A stretch of DNA of 64,000 bases from Paraburkholderia madseniana (GCF_009690905.1 NZ_VOSW01000012.1:1-64000), one strand, 5' to 3'; shown: positions 21,088 through 29,987, counted from the first letter of the stretch. Program-made: numbers and translations. The notes: a model not told the origin generated them from the sequence alone.

Positions 21088-21152
21088 GCGGGTGTCGTGT
21101 GGTTCGGTGCGATGTGACGTGCAGGCATTGAATCCACGGCACCCGTTTTTTT
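21088..21152 (+). terminator. Terminator after the thiolase gene
   Basis: CGGGTGTCGTGTGG pairs with CCACGGCACCCG across a loop of about 30 nt and is followed by seven T. The stem is nearly perfect with small bulges. Confidence 0.65.
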
Positions 21153-21227
21153 ATCCGGGTGGGTTTGGCTCGCCTCGGCCGCGGGCAAGAATCACCGGCA
21201 TCGACTGGCGGCACGGACCGAGCCGCA

Positions 21228-21746
21228 TCAGGGCAAAGCAGTACCGAGCGTCGGCAGGCTTAACGTACCTTGATCGACGAAGCGTGTCGTGCCTGTCAAG
21301 CCGCCGGCGAGCTTGCCGCGCAGGATGTACGGAATCTGTCCCGACTGCGCGGAGTCCGCTTGCACGGCGCCTGCGAAGGCGAACGCCTGGCGAACCGCGG
21401 CGAAGGCGGGCACCGTCAGCGGTACATTGACGACCGTTTCGCCGAAGCGCGGCACGGTGCCGCTCTGATCGCTGACACCGCTGGCGAACGGCTTGCCGTT
21501 CAGTTCGAGAGCAAGCGACACGCCGTCGAAGTTGACAGCGGATTCATTGGGATTCTGTACGCGCAGTTTGACATTGAAGCGCATCTCCAGGCCCTGACCG
21601 TCGACCGGTTCGATGCCGGCCACGCTCACGCGCAAAGGGTCGCCGCCGAACAGACCGGCGCAGCCGTTGAGCGTCAGCGTGATGACGGCGAGGATCGCGG
21701 CCAGACGGGCGTGCCGGCGGGACAGCAGTACGCGAAAGAAGAACAT
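21228..21746 (-). CDS. LEA14-like (water stress/hypersensitive domain) lipoprotein
   Basis: 172 residues. A lipoprotein signal with lipobox LNGC puts the acylated cysteine at residue 29. The body is a single LEA type 2 (WHy) domain with the characteristic segments RFNVKLRVQNPNESAVNFDGVSLALELNGKPFASG and a conserved P-x-F-G-E-T turn. The family is linked to desiccation or stress tolerance, but the mechanism is unclear. I choose the ATG at 21746 because it has GAGGTG at the right distance and starts the signal peptide directly; an upstream in-frame ATG at 21779 has no ribosome site. Monocistronic. Confidence 0.88.
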   Translation of the reverse strand: MFFFRVLLSRRHARLAAILAVITLTLNGCAGLFGGDPLRVSVAGIEPVDGQGLEMRFNVKLRVQNPNESAVNFDGVSLALELNGKPFASGVSDQSGTVPRFGETVVNVPLTVPAFAAVRQAFAFAGAVQADSAQSGQIPYILRGKLAGGLTGTTRFVDQGTLSLPTLGTALP

Positions 21747-21816
21747 GACCGGCACCTCGAAGGAAGCGGGTTGGGTCATGCATTGTAGCGGGGTGTTCCG
21801 CGGCAGCAGAGACGTT

Positions 21817-22194
21817 TCAGGTGACGCGCTGCAGCCGCGTTTTGACGAGGTTCGTCAGCTTGCGCACGGCTTGACTGATGAAGCGGTGCCGCTCGTTTTC
21901 AGCGCGCCGTGGCTCGACGACGAACGCGGCGGATTTCGCATGCGCTGTGCTGATCGACACGACGCCGCGCTGTGGCGTGATATAGCGTTCGCCTTCATGC
22001 AGCGTGATCGACGTGACTGGAACGGCGTCTCCCAGCCACGCCAGCGAATGATCGCGGAAGTCGAGTCGCAGATTGCCTTCGACGGCCACGATCGAGGTTC
22101 GTGCGCGCAAATCGTGCACGGCCATCTGACCGGCGGCAACGCGCGAGGTGGCGGCATCGTGAGGCAAACCCGTGCGAGGTTGAGTGATGGGCAT
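21817..22194 (-). CDS. Small protein, DUF2917-like
   Basis: 125 residues from the ATG at 22194, which has TTAAGGGAA before it; an upstream in-frame GTG at 22227 lacks a ribosome site. The core (about 30-95) reads as a short beta-rich cupin-like segment with SIVAVEGNLRLDFRD and LHEGERYITPQRGVVSIS, resembling DUF2917 proteins common in Burkholderiaceae. The C-terminal 25 residues are basic. It is divergent from a MocR-type regulator and shares a 180-base intergenic region with it, so it is a plausible target of that regulator. The family call is from pattern only. Confidence 0.6.
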   Translation of the reverse strand: MPITQPRTGLPHDAATSRVAAGQMAVHDLRARTSIVAVEGNLRLDFRDHSLAWLGDAVPVTSITLHEGERYITPQRGVVSISTAHAKSAAFVVEPRRAENERHRFISQAVRKLTNLVKTRLQRVT

Positions 22195-22277
22195 GACCGA
22201 TTCCCTTAAACCGTTTTCATGCCACACAGCTTATTGAGTCCGTCCGGGTGAAAACAGACGCAATAATGGACAATGTG

Positions 22278-22316
22278 AACCGGTACAAGGCGGGGTTTAA
22301 ACATGCTGTATCGGTT
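22278..22316. promoter_or_regulatory. Inverted-repeat operator candidate for the MocR regulator
   Basis: AACCGGTACA (22278-22287) and TGTATCGGTT (22307-22316) are reverse complements with a single mismatch, 29 bp centre to centre. They lie between the divergent MocR and DUF2917-like genes. GGTACA/TGTACC half-sites fit what I recall of GntR/MocR-type operators, so autoregulation is plausible. Confidence 0.45.
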
Positions 22317-22372
22317 GGAATCTCGCGGATGTGTATCTGTCCCTACGCCCTAACTATCCGCACCATCGGCTC

Positions 22373-23917
22373 ATGAGCACTTCTACCTCGATACCCGACG
22401 CACAAGCGGCGACGTGCACGGACGCGCCGCCATCCGTGGGCCGGCCCCCGGATGGCCGGCCCACGGATGGCCGCCCCCTCTACCGCCAACTGGCCGACCA
22501 ATACCGCCGCGCGATCGATAACGGTGCGCTGCGTCCCGGCGATCGCATGCCGTCGATGCGCGCCTTCATGCAGCGGCACGGCGTGAGCCTCGCAACCGCG
22601 ACCGAGAGCTATCGAACACTGGAACGCGCCGCGCTGATCGACGCCCGGCCACGTGCCGGTTATTTCGTGCGCGCCCGTCAAACCGCAGCGCTGCCCGAGG
22701 CAACCGAGCCCGACCTTGCGGTCGTGCCCGGCGCCGCGCAGTTCGTCGGCATCCATTCGGCGATTTCGGCGATCGTGTCGAAATTCCAGCGCTATCCCGA
22801 CGCGCTGAACCTCGGCGGCGCGACCGCATCGCCCGATCTTTATCCCACCGACGCTTTGCAGAAGGCCGCGCTGCGCGCCTTGCGCCGACGGCCGACCTTG
22901 CTGACCGCGGCCGGACCCGATCAGGGCGATCCCGAACTGCGCGCCATCATTGCGCGCCGTGCGCTCGACGCCGGCATCCAGATCGGCGCGGACGACGTGA
23001 TCATGACCCACGGCGGCATCGAGGCGGTGAACCTGGCCTTGCGCGCGGTCACGCAGCCGGGCGACACGGTCGCGGTGGAATCGCCGTGCTTCTTCGGCTT
23101 GCTGCAGGCGCTGGAAAGCCTAGGCCTGCGCGCGCTCGAAATTCCGGCCAGTCCGACTACCGGTATTGCCATCGAAGCGTTGGCGTTCGCGCTGCAAACG
23201 CATCCCGGCATCAAGGCGGTCGTGGTCGTGCCGAATCTGCAGAACCCGCTCGGCAGCGTGATGCCCGATGCGCACAAAGCACGGCTCGTCGAACTTTGCG
23301 CGCGAGCGGGCATTCCGCTGATCGAAGACGATCCCTACCGCGAACTCGCCGACACCGGGCAGCCGCCCAGATCGTTGAAGGCCTGGGATACCGACGGCAC
23401 GGTGATCCATTGCACGTCGTTCAACAAAACGCTCGCTCCGGGCATGCGGGTCGGCTGGATCAACGGCGGACGCTGGCATCCGCGCATCGGCATGCTGAAG
23501 TTCGCGCAGTCGCGCCATAACGAGCAGTTGTCGCAAGTCGTGCTCGCCGAATTTCTGGAAACGAATGTGTATGAACGGCATCTGCGGCGTTTGCGCGACC
23601 GTCTGCGGATTCAGCGCGAACGGATGGCCGCAGCAATCGCCGCATCGTTTCCCGACGGCACGCGCTTCACGCCGCCGGGCGGGGGTATGTTTTTCTGGAT
23701 CGAGCTGCCGCGTGACTTGTCATCGGCTGCTTTTTTCGATGCGGCTTTGGACGAAGGTATTCGCGTGATGCCGGGCACGGTGTTTTCGAACGCTGGGCGC
23801 TTCGATCATTTCATTCGCCTGAGTTGCCCGAGTACGGATCTCGATCAGGCCGATGACGCGGTGCGCAGGTTAGGGCGTCTGGCGGCGCGGAGGGTAGCGC
23901 ATGCGCGAACGCCGTAG
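22373..23917 (+). CDS. MocR family transcriptional regulator (GntR HTH + aminotransferase domain)
   Basis: 514 residues. A winged helix domain (about 35-105) has GALRPGDRMPSMRAFMQRHGVSLATATESYRTL, the GntR fingerprint. A fold-type I aminotransferase domain (about 150-505) follows, with the PLP-binding lysine in HCTSFNKTLAPGMRVGWI and the conserved NPLG in VPNLQNPLGSVM. Such proteins use PLP or amino-acid adducts as effectors and rarely have transaminase activity. The ATG at 22373 is preferred over an upstream GTG; neither has a good ribosome site. A 15-bp in-frame tandem repeat (22439-22468) encodes a repeated GRP-D linker just before the HTH. Confidence 0.9.
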   Translation: MSTSTSIPDAQAATCTDAPPSVGRPPDGRPTDGRPLYRQLADQYRRAIDNGALRPGDRMPSMRAFMQRHGVSLATATESYRTLERAALIDARPRAGYFVRARQTAALPEATEPDLAVVPGAAQFVGIHSAISAIVSKFQRYPDALNLGGATASPDLYPTDALQKAALRALRRRPTLLTAAGPDQGDPELRAIIARRALDAGIQIGADDVIMTHGGIEAVNLALRAVTQPGDTVAVESPCFFGLLQALESLGLRALEIPASPTTGIAIEALAFALQTHPGIKAVVVVPNLQNPLGSVMPDAHKARLVELCARAGIPLIEDDPYRELADTGQPPRSLKAWDTDGTVIHCTSFNKTLAPGMRVGWINGGRWHPRIGMLKFAQSRHNEQLSQVVLAEFLETNVYERHLRRLRDRLRIQRERMAAAIAASFPDGTRFTPPGGGMFFWIELPRDLSSAAFFDAALDEGIRVMPGTVFSNAGRFDHFIRLSCPSTDLDQADDAVRRLGRLAARRVAHARTP

Positions 23918-23980
23918 CGGTTATGATTTCCCGCTGTGCTTAGTCCCGGCCCAACGAACTGAATCGAAGAAGGTGATCCC

Positions 23981-24283
23981 GTGATCCGTCATATTGTGAT
24001 GTGGAAGCTCAAGGAAACTGCAGAAGGTGCCTCGCGTGTCGAAAACGTCCTGAAGCTGAAGGAAAAACTCGAAGGCTGCCGCGACATTGTTCCGGGCATG
24101 CTCAAGCTCGAAGTCGGCATCGCGGCACCGGGCCTCGAATCGACCTACGACATCGTGCTGGTGTCGGACTTCACCGACAAGGCCGCGCTCGACGCCTACC
24201 AGGTCCATCCGACGCACACGGCGCTGAAGGGCTTCGTCGGTGCGGTGCGCGAATCGCGTGAATGTGTCGACTACGAAATCTGA
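23981..24283 (+). CDS. Dabb family (stress-responsive alpha/beta barrel) protein
   Basis: 100 residues, one dimeric alpha/beta barrel domain over the whole length. It begins with the family hallmark IRHIVMWKLKE, and the central part has YDIVLVSDFTDKAALDAYQVHPTH with the conserved Tyr and His. The start is GTG with GAAGAAGGTG upstream. Bacterial members are small cytoplasmic dimers, mostly of unknown function. It is followed closely by a PaaI-type thioesterase gene (start 9 nt after this stop), suggesting one transcript. Confidence 0.9.
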   Translation: MIRHIVMWKLKETAEGASRVENVLKLKEKLEGCRDIVPGMLKLEVGIAAPGLESTYDIVLVSDFTDKAALDAYQVHPTHTALKGFVGAVRESRECVDYEI

Positions 24284-24291
24284 AATCCGCA

Positions 24292-24777
24292 ATGACCGAC
24301 TCATCCTCATCTAAAGCGAGCAGCGCGACGCTGCCCGAAAGCCCGTTCGTCGACCGGCTCGGCGCGCAACTCGTCTCGGCGGCGGACGGCGCCAGCGAGG
24401 TCGTGTTGCCGCTGCAACCCGATCACATGAATACGTGGGATGTCGCGCATGGCGGCGTGACCATGACGCTCGCCGACGTCGCGCTTGCGATGGCCGCGCG
24501 CAGTCTGGCCGGCGACGGCGTCGGCGTGGTCACCGTCGAGATGAAGGTCAACTTCATGCAACCGGGTCGCGGCGAATTGCGCGCCACCGGCCGCGTGCTG
24601 CACCGCTCGACCACCATGGCCTATTGCGAAGGCGAGATCCGCGACAGCGAAGGCCACTTCGTCGCCAAAGCACTCGGCACTTTCAAATATATGCGGCGCC
24701 TCGCCGTGGGCCGCGACGTGACGCAACAGCGTCTGCGCAGCGACCCTTCGGCGAAACCCGGTCCAAGCGACGGTTAA
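24292..24777 (+). CDS. PaaI family hotdog-fold thioesterase
   Basis: 161 residues. The hotdog core has the active-site pattern WDVAHGGVTMTLADVALAMAA followed by VTVEMKVNFMQPGRG and ATGRVLHRSTTMAYCEGEI, typical of PaaI/YbgC-like acyl-CoA thioesterases that hydrolyse aryl- or short acyl-CoA. The ATG at 24292 is 9 nt after the Dabb gene, so the two are probably cotranscribed. The C-terminal 25 residues are polar and probably disordered. No phenylacetate genes are nearby, so the substrate is unknown. Confidence 0.9.
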   Translation: MTDSSSSKASSATLPESPFVDRLGAQLVSAADGASEVVLPLQPDHMNTWDVAHGGVTMTLADVALAMAARSLAGDGVGVVTVEMKVNFMQPGRGELRATGRVLHRSTTMAYCEGEIRDSEGHFVAKALGTFKYMRRLAVGRDVTQQRLRSDPSAKPGPSDG

Positions 24778-24891
24778 TCACCGGATGAATCGCGTGCGTG
24801 TCGAGTGCCGCGCGCGCTGCCCCCTCTTTTGCAGACGCTGTTGGTTCGAACTATTCGCCGATCACATCGGTAACTCATGGAGACGATCGTC

Positions 24892-25890
24892 ATGCCCCAA
24901 ATCAACCGTCAACTCGTGCTGGCTTCGCGTCCGCAAGGCGCGGTTACGCCCGATAACTTCAAGCTTGTCGAAACGCCGCTGGCGCCGCTTGCCGATGGCG
25001 AATTCCGCGTGCGCAATCACTTCCTGTCGCTCGACCCGTACATGCGCGGCCGGATGAACGACAGCAAGTCGTACGCAGCGCCGCAGCCGCTGAACGAAGT
25101 GATGATCGGCGGCACGGTGGGCGAAGTGGTGGAGTCGAAGAATCCGAAGTTCGCGGTCGGCGATAAGGTCGTCGCGATGTTTGGCTGGCAGGAGTACGGC
25201 ACCTCGAACGGTGCGGGCGTGCAAAAAGTCGACGATACGCATGTGCCGCTGTCGGCGTATCTTGGCCCGGTCGGTATGCCCGGCGTGACGGCCTGGTACG
25301 GCCTGAACAAAATTATCGTGCCGAAAGCAGGCGAGACGGTGGTGGTTAGTGCGGCGAGCGGAGCCGTGGGCAGCGTGGTCGGGCAACTGGCCAAGCTGGC
25401 CGGTGCGCGCGCGGTCGGCATCGCGGGCGGCGCGGACAAGTGCCGCTATGTGGTCGAGACCCTCGGCTTCGACTCCTGTGTCGACTACAAGGCCGGCAAT
25501 CTGTATCAGGAGCTCAAAGCTGTGACGCCGAATGGTGTCGACGGTTACTTCGAGAACGTCGGCGGCGAAGTGCTCGACGTGACGCTCGCGCGCATGAACG
25601 CGTTCGGCCGCATCGCGTTGTGCGGGTTTATCGCGGGCTACGACGGCCAGCCGATGCCGCTCAAGCATCCGTCGCTGATGCTCACGCAGCGGTTGCTGGT
25701 GCAGGGCTTCATCGTCAGCGAGCATATGGACGTGTGGCCTGAAGCGCTCAAGCAGCTCGGCACGCTGGTCGCGCAGAAGAAGCTGCAATATCGCGAGACC
25801 ATCGCGCAAGGGCTCGATGCCGCGCCTGAAGCGTTTATCGGTCTCCTGAAGGGCAAGAACTTCGGCAAGCAACTCGTCAAGCTAATCTGA
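24892..25890 (+). CDS. NADP-dependent zinc-free MDR oxidoreductase (CurA/LTB4 dehydrogenase type)
   Basis: 332 residues. This MDR group reduces alpha,beta-unsaturated ketones and aldehydes using NADPH. The N-terminal RNHFLSLDPYMRGRM and the Rossmann motif VVSAASGAVGSVVGQLAKLAGARAVG mark the LTB4DH/CurA branch. There are no zinc ligands. The catalytic-site tyrosine region NLYQELKAVTPNGVDGYFENVGG is present. The ATG at 24892 is chosen because GGAG lies 9 nt upstream; an ATG at 24877 is in the same frame but would overlap that site. The next gene is an SDR enzyme. Confidence 0.93.
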   Translation: MPQINRQLVLASRPQGAVTPDNFKLVETPLAPLADGEFRVRNHFLSLDPYMRGRMNDSKSYAAPQPLNEVMIGGTVGEVVESKNPKFAVGDKVVAMFGWQEYGTSNGAGVQKVDDTHVPLSAYLGPVGMPGVTAWYGLNKIIVPKAGETVVVSAASGAVGSVVGQLAKLAGARAVGIAGGADKCRYVVETLGFDSCVDYKAGNLYQELKAVTPNGVDGYFENVGGEVLDVTLARMNAFGRIALCGFIAGYDGQPMPLKHPSLMLTQRLLVQGFIVSEHMDVWPEALKQLGTLVAQKKLQYRETIAQGLDAAPEAFIGLLKGKNFGKQLVKLI

Positions 25891-26008
25891 GCGCGGCAGC
25901 TGTCGAGCCGCGCATGCGGTAGATGTCGGTGAGACTCGGCCGATAAACATATCGGCTGAGACGGTTCCCAGCGGATAATCCCCGACCGCTAAATTCAGGA
26001 GAGGAAGG

Positions 26009-26896
26009 ATGTTCGAATTCGAAGGCAAGGTGGCGGTGATCACCGGTGCGGCAAGCGGTTTCGGCCGGGCGTTCGCGGAGAAGGGCGCGTCGCTCGGCAT
26101 GAAGCTCGTGCTCGCCGACGTGAATCCCGAGGCGCTCGCGCAAACCGTCGACGCATTGCGCGCCGGCGGTGCGGAGGCGATTGGCGTGCCGACCGACGTG
26201 TCCGATGCCGCCCAGGTCGAAGCGCTCGCGCAAGCGGCGCTCGACGCCTTCGGTAAAGTCCATCTGCTCTTTAACAACGCGGGCGTGGGCTCGGGCGGCT
26301 TCCTCTGGGAAAGCACGGCGAACGACTGGGCGTGGGTGTTCAACGTCAACGTGATGGGCGTCGCGCACGGCGTGCGCGCCTTCACGCCGATCATGCTGCG
26401 GCAGAACGAACCCGCGCATATCGTCAACACGGCGTCGGTGGCGGGCTTGTTGTCGCCGCCCGCGATGGGCATCTACAACGCCTCGAAGCACGCCGTCGTG
26501 TCGTTGACGGAGACGCTTTATCACGACCTGCAGTTGGCGCAAGCCGGGCATACGGAGGGCGGTGCAGTCGGCTGTTCATTGTTGTGTCCGGCCTTCGTGC
26601 CGACCGGCATCGCCGACGCGGAACGCGCGCGGCCCGCGGATTTGCGCAACGATAGCAGGCCGACCCGCTCGCAGATCGCCGCCGGCAAGCAACTGCAACG
26701 CGCGGTGCAATCGGGCAAGCTGACCGCAGCCGACGTCGCCGACATCACGTTCGAAGCGATCGCTGCGCGGCGTTTCTACATCGTCACGCATCCGGGCATC
26801 ATGGCGACGGTGAAGCTGCGTCACGAGGACATCGAGCAGTTGCGCAATCCGACTGATCCGATGTCGCTGAAGCCCGAAGTGAAGAACGCGAGCTAG
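26009..26896 (+). CDS. Short-chain dehydrogenase/reductase (SDR)
   Basis: 295 residues. The classical SDR Rossmann fold is visible: cofactor loop TGAASGFGRAF, NNAGVG, catalytic Ser in NTASVAG, and YNASKHA with catalytic Tyr and Lys. The Asp in LVLADVN after strand 2 favours NAD over NADP. The ribosome site AGGAGAGGAAGG is excellent. The C-terminal extension (about 260-295) goes beyond the minimal fold, as in SDRs annotated near lipid-metabolism genes. The neighbours (MDR oxidoreductase before, HSL-type esterase after) suggest hydrophobic alcohols or ketones as substrates, which is inference. Confidence 0.92.
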   Translation: MFEFEGKVAVITGAASGFGRAFAEKGASLGMKLVLADVNPEALAQTVDALRAGGAEAIGVPTDVSDAAQVEALAQAALDAFGKVHLLFNNAGVGSGGFLWESTANDWAWVFNVNVMGVAHGVRAFTPIMLRQNEPAHIVNTASVAGLLSPPAMGIYNASKHAVVSLTETLYHDLQLAQAGHTEGGAVGCSLLCPAFVPTGIADAERARPADLRNDSRPTRSQIAAGKQLQRAVQSGKLTAADVADITFEAIAARRFYIVTHPGIMATVKLRHEDIEQLRNPTDPMSLKPEVKNAS

Positions 26897-26956
26897 GTGC
26901 TGTTTCCCCACTTTTGAACCACTAACCTTCGCCGACCACGCGCCACTCGACGCCCA

Positions 26957-27916
26957 ATGCCGCTGAACCCGAAAATCGAGCAGGTGCTCGACATGATCGC
27001 GCGCGCGAAGCGCCCGCAACTTCACGAGTTGACTCCGCAACAGGCGCGCGCGTCCTACGAAAAAAGCGCGCCGATCCTGGAGATCGCGAGCGCGCCAATG
27101 TTCGCGATAGAAGACCTGCGCGTGCCGACACGCGACGGCGCGACGATTCGTGCGCGGCTTTATCAACCTGTCGAGCCGAGCTGGGCCGAGCCTGCGCCGG
27201 CGTTGGTGTATTACCACGGCGGGGGCTTTACGGTCGGCAGCGTCGCTACGCACGATGCGTTGTGCCGGATGTTCGCGCGCGACGGACGTTGCACGGTGCT
27301 GTCGGTCGATTACCGGCTCGCACCCGAGTACAAATTTCCCACCGCCGTTGAAGACGCATTCGATGCGTTGACCTGGCTGCACACGCATGCCGCGGAGTAC
27401 GGCATCGATGCGGAGCGGCTGGCGGTGGGCGGCGATAGCGCGGGCGGCACGCTGGCAACGGTGTGCGCGGTGTTGGCACGCGATGCGGGCATCAAGCTCG
27501 TGCTGCAATTGTTGATTTATCCGGGCGCCACGGGCTATCAGCAAACCGATTCGCACTCGCGCCTCGCCGATGGCTTCCTGCTGTCGGGCGACACGATTCA
27601 ATGGTTCTTCGACCAATACGTGCGAGATAAAAGCGACCGCGACGACTGGCGTTTCGCGCCGCTCGACGGGACGCGCGGCGCGCCTGATTTCAGCGGCCTT
27701 GCACCGGCATGGATCGCGACCGCCGAATACGATCCTTTAAGCGACGAAGGCGACGCGTATGCGGAGAAACTACGCGCAGCGGGCAACCGGGTTGCGCTAA
27801 AACGCTACCCGGGCATGATTCACGAGTTCTTCAAGATGGGTGGCTACGTGCCTGACGTCGCAGAGGCACATGCGGATGCCGCCGCGGCTTTGCGGGTGGC
27901 GTTCGGTGTGGAGTAA
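26957..27916 (+). CDS. Alpha/beta hydrolase of the hormone-sensitive lipase (HSL) family
   Basis: 319 residues. The oxyanion-hole motif YYHGGGFTVGS and nucleophile elbow GGDSAGG identify bacterial HSL (family IV) esterases, which hydrolyse short to medium acyl esters. The remaining triad members are the Asp in DPLSDEGDAYA and the His in YPGMIHEFFKMGG. An N-terminal cap helix (KIEQVLDMIARAKRPQLHELTP) is typical. There is no signal peptide, so it is cytoplasmic. It follows the SDR gene by 60 bases without its own obvious promoter. Confidence 0.93.
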   Translation: MPLNPKIEQVLDMIARAKRPQLHELTPQQARASYEKSAPILEIASAPMFAIEDLRVPTRDGATIRARLYQPVEPSWAEPAPALVYYHGGGFTVGSVATHDALCRMFARDGRCTVLSVDYRLAPEYKFPTAVEDAFDALTWLHTHAAEYGIDAERLAVGGDSAGGTLATVCAVLARDAGIKLVLQLLIYPGATGYQQTDSHSRLADGFLLSGDTIQWFFDQYVRDKSDRDDWRFAPLDGTRGAPDFSGLAPAWIATAEYDPLSDEGDAYAEKLRAAGNRVALKRYPGMIHEFFKMGGYVPDVAEAHADAAAALRVAFGVE

Positions 27917-27930
27917 TCGTCGTTCCGTGT

Positions 27931-27949
27931 AAAACGGCCAGGCGGCCGT
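27931..27949 (-). terminator. Short hairpin terminator after the TANGO2-like gene
   Basis: On the minus strand ACGGCC-GCCTG-GCCGTTTT style pairing (27949-27934) is followed by TTTT. The stem is only 6 bp, so confidence is moderate. Confidence 0.45.
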
Positions 27950-27959
27950 CAAACTCGCG

Positions 27960-28805
27960 TCAGGCGATCTCGCGCTCGACATTGAACGCGAAGCTGCGCT
28001 CGAAGTCGCCGGGCCGTACGATCCGGTGCGAGCCGTTATCGTCGCTGCGTTCGGCGGCCGCCACGCTGATCACCTCGCCATGCGCCACCACGCGCACCGC
28101 GGTCGTGCCACGCGTGCCATATTCCGGCGTTTCGATAAACGCCGCCGACAACGCGCGCTCCCGTTCGAGCGGAATACCGGTGGACGGCAATTCGTCATCG
28201 CGCGCGAGGCGCGGATCGCGCATCAGATCGATCAGGCGCTCAAGCGGCGGCATTGCATCACGCGTAAGCATGGCGCCCAGTTCCGCGCGCTTTTTAACCA
28301 GCTTCGGCCAGGCGGTATCGAGCACTGCGTTCGAGATGCCGTGCGTGCCGGACTCGAGCAGTGTGGGTGCAGTGTTCGACCGGTTGCAGTACCAGCCGAG
28401 CTCGCGGCGCGTCCAGTCGCCGACGAGCAGATTGAATCCGTTGTAGATGTCGCCCGTTTGCGCGACGTGTTGCAGATAGTCGAGCGGCGTTTCGTGCGGC
28501 CCGTTGTCCGAGCCTTTTGCCGGGTCACTGAGCCAGTCGCTCACAAGCGTGCCGCGGGTCGGCGCATCGGCGCGCATTTCATGCGGCGCGCGGTAATTGG
28601 TCAGCGCGGCGAAGCGGCCATCGCGCGACATGCCCAGCCACGTGCCGCCGCCCACCAGATCGCGGCCGGCCAATACGGTCGGCGCGTCATGCCACCAGTT
28701 GATCGGCTCCGCGGTACGGCGAAAAAATTCGTCGCGATTCGCGGCGAGCGTGAGAAGCGGTCCGTCGACCGCATCGGGCCGCCAGTCGAAGACGATCAGG
28801 CACAT
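27960..28805 (-). CDS. NRDE family protein (TANGO2-like)
   Basis: 281 residues. The protein starts MCLIVFDWRP and has the family-naming NRDE motif at 23-26, followed by WWHDAPTVLAGRDLVGGGTWLGMSRDGRFAALTNYR, the conserved N-terminal region of TANGO2/NRDE proteins. Cys2 may become the N-terminal residue after Met removal, in the manner of Ntn hydrolases. Human TANGO2 is linked to lipid and heme handling; the bacterial role is not settled. It lies downstream of ygfZ, separated from it by a terminator at 28851. Confidence 0.9.
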   Translation of the reverse strand: MCLIVFDWRPDAVDGPLLTLAANRDEFFRRTAEPINWWHDAPTVLAGRDLVGGGTWLGMSRDGRFAALTNYRAPHEMRADAPTRGTLVSDWLSDPAKGSDNGPHETPLDYLQHVAQTGDIYNGFNLLVGDWTRRELGWYCNRSNTAPTLLESGTHGISNAVLDTAWPKLVKKRAELGAMLTRDAMPPLERLIDLMRDPRLARDDELPSTGIPLERERALSAAFIETPEYGTRGTTAVRVVAHGEVISVAAAERSDDNGSHRIVRPGDFERSFAFNVEREIA

Positions 28806-28850
28806 CGGGTGGTGTCTCCCGGTGAGGGCAGTGGAGGAACAGATGCCATG

Positions 28851-28878
28851 AAAAAGCGGCGCTCGATTGCGCCGCTCG
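28851..28878 (-). terminator. Terminator after ygfZ
   Basis: On the minus strand GCGGCGC (28875-28869) pairs with GCGCCGC (28862-28856) around a 6-nt loop and runs into TTTTT. It sits 12 nt after the ygfZ stop. Confidence 0.82.
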
Positions 28879-28889
28879 GGTTTCGGCGT

Positions 28890-29987
28890 TTAAACCTCAG
28901 TCGGCAACCCATACGGCAACGCCAGGAACGTCAGCGCCGGCCCCTCCGCCGCGCCCAGATGCACCGTGCCGCCTTCGAGCGCCGCCAGCTTGATCTCCAG
29001 CAGCACGTCGACACCACCCTCCGGCGCCGACGCCGCATTCACCACCATCCCGCACGGCTGGCCCGGATCGTTCGAATGGAAAAGTTCGGCTCCGGCCCTG
29101 ACCGTCGCCAGTTCACCCGTCACGTTCGCGAGCGAGGTGCGCCGCTTGATCGTGCCGCGATACTGGCTGCGCGCCACCACTTCCTGACCCGGATAGCAGC
29201 CTTTGCGGAAATTGACCGCGCCGAGCACGTCGAAGTTGACCATTTGCGGCACGAACTGCTCGACCACCGGCTGCGTGATGCGCGGTTCGCCTGCGCGAAT
29301 GTCGAGCCAATCCCATACCGCCGGCGATACGCGCTTGAGCTTTTCGTCGAGCAAGGGCAGGCGCGCCTCGACCGCGGCCTTCGGGCCGACCCACAGATAG
29401 CGCAGCCGGCCCAGCGCGTCCGGAACGCGAATCAGCGACCCCGCCGTGCCGTCCACCTGGACGTGCACGCCGTCGGGCAGCGCATCGAACACGCCGGAAA
29501 GCGCTTTGCGCACGTCGCCCGCGAGACCCACCACTGCCAGTTCGCCGCTCGCATCAACCAGCTTGGCCTTGGCGCGCAGAACGAACATGGACAGCCGTTT
29601 CTGCACGGCGGCCTGCACGTCCTTCGACACCAGCAAGCGGATCGTCTCGCCGGTGCGCCACGTCAGGAACGACGCCAGCAGCCGACCCTTGGCCGAACAA
29701 TAGCCCGCAAGGCGCGCATTGGCTGCGTCGAGGTGCTGCGTGTCGTTGGTCAACTGGCCATGCAGGAAGCTCGCCGCGTCGTCGCCGGTCGCGTCGATCA
29801 CGCCGAACTGCGTTAGCGGCATGTAGGCGCCTTGCCCGATGACAGCGTCGAATTCCTCAGCGGCGGGCCGCGGCAAAGCAGGAAGTCCGACGGGTGCGGA
29901 AGCCTGTGCCGTCGCAGCGGTGCCCGTGTGAGCAACTGCGGGCGCAACTGAAGGCGTGCCTGAAGCGGTAGCGAGCGGTGTGTTCAT
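28890..29987 (-). CDS. ygfZ: Folate-binding Fe-S cluster repair/assembly protein YgfZ
   Basis: 365 residues. YgfZ is a GcvT-like tetrahydrofolate-binding protein needed for activity of some Fe-S enzymes, such as MiaB. The diagnostic motif KGCYPGQEVVAR is intact with its cysteine. The GcvT-type N-terminal part has FLHGQLTNDTQHLD and YCSAKGRLLASFL. The first 40 residues are an Ala/Thr/Pro-rich extension likely to be disordered. It is divergent from mltG. Members of this neighbourhood in other Burkholderiales have the same ygfZ/mltG head-to-head layout, to my recollection. Confidence 0.95.
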   Translation of the reverse strand: MNTPLATASGTPSVAPAVAHTGTAATAQASAPVGLPALPRPAAEEFDAVIGQGAYMPLTQFGVIDATGDDAASFLHGQLTNDTQHLDAANARLAGYCSAKGRLLASFLTWRTGETIRLLVSKDVQAAVQKRLSMFVLRAKAKLVDASGELAVVGLAGDVRKALSGVFDALPDGVHVQVDGTAGSLIRVPDALGRLRYLWVGPKAAVEARLPLLDEKLKRVSPAVWDWLDIRAGEPRITQPVVEQFVPQMVNFDVLGAVNFRKGCYPGQEVVARSQYRGTIKRRTSLANVTGELATVRAGAELFHSNDPGQPCGMVVNAASAPEGGVDVLLEIKLAALEGGTVHLGAAEGPALTFLALPYGLPTEV

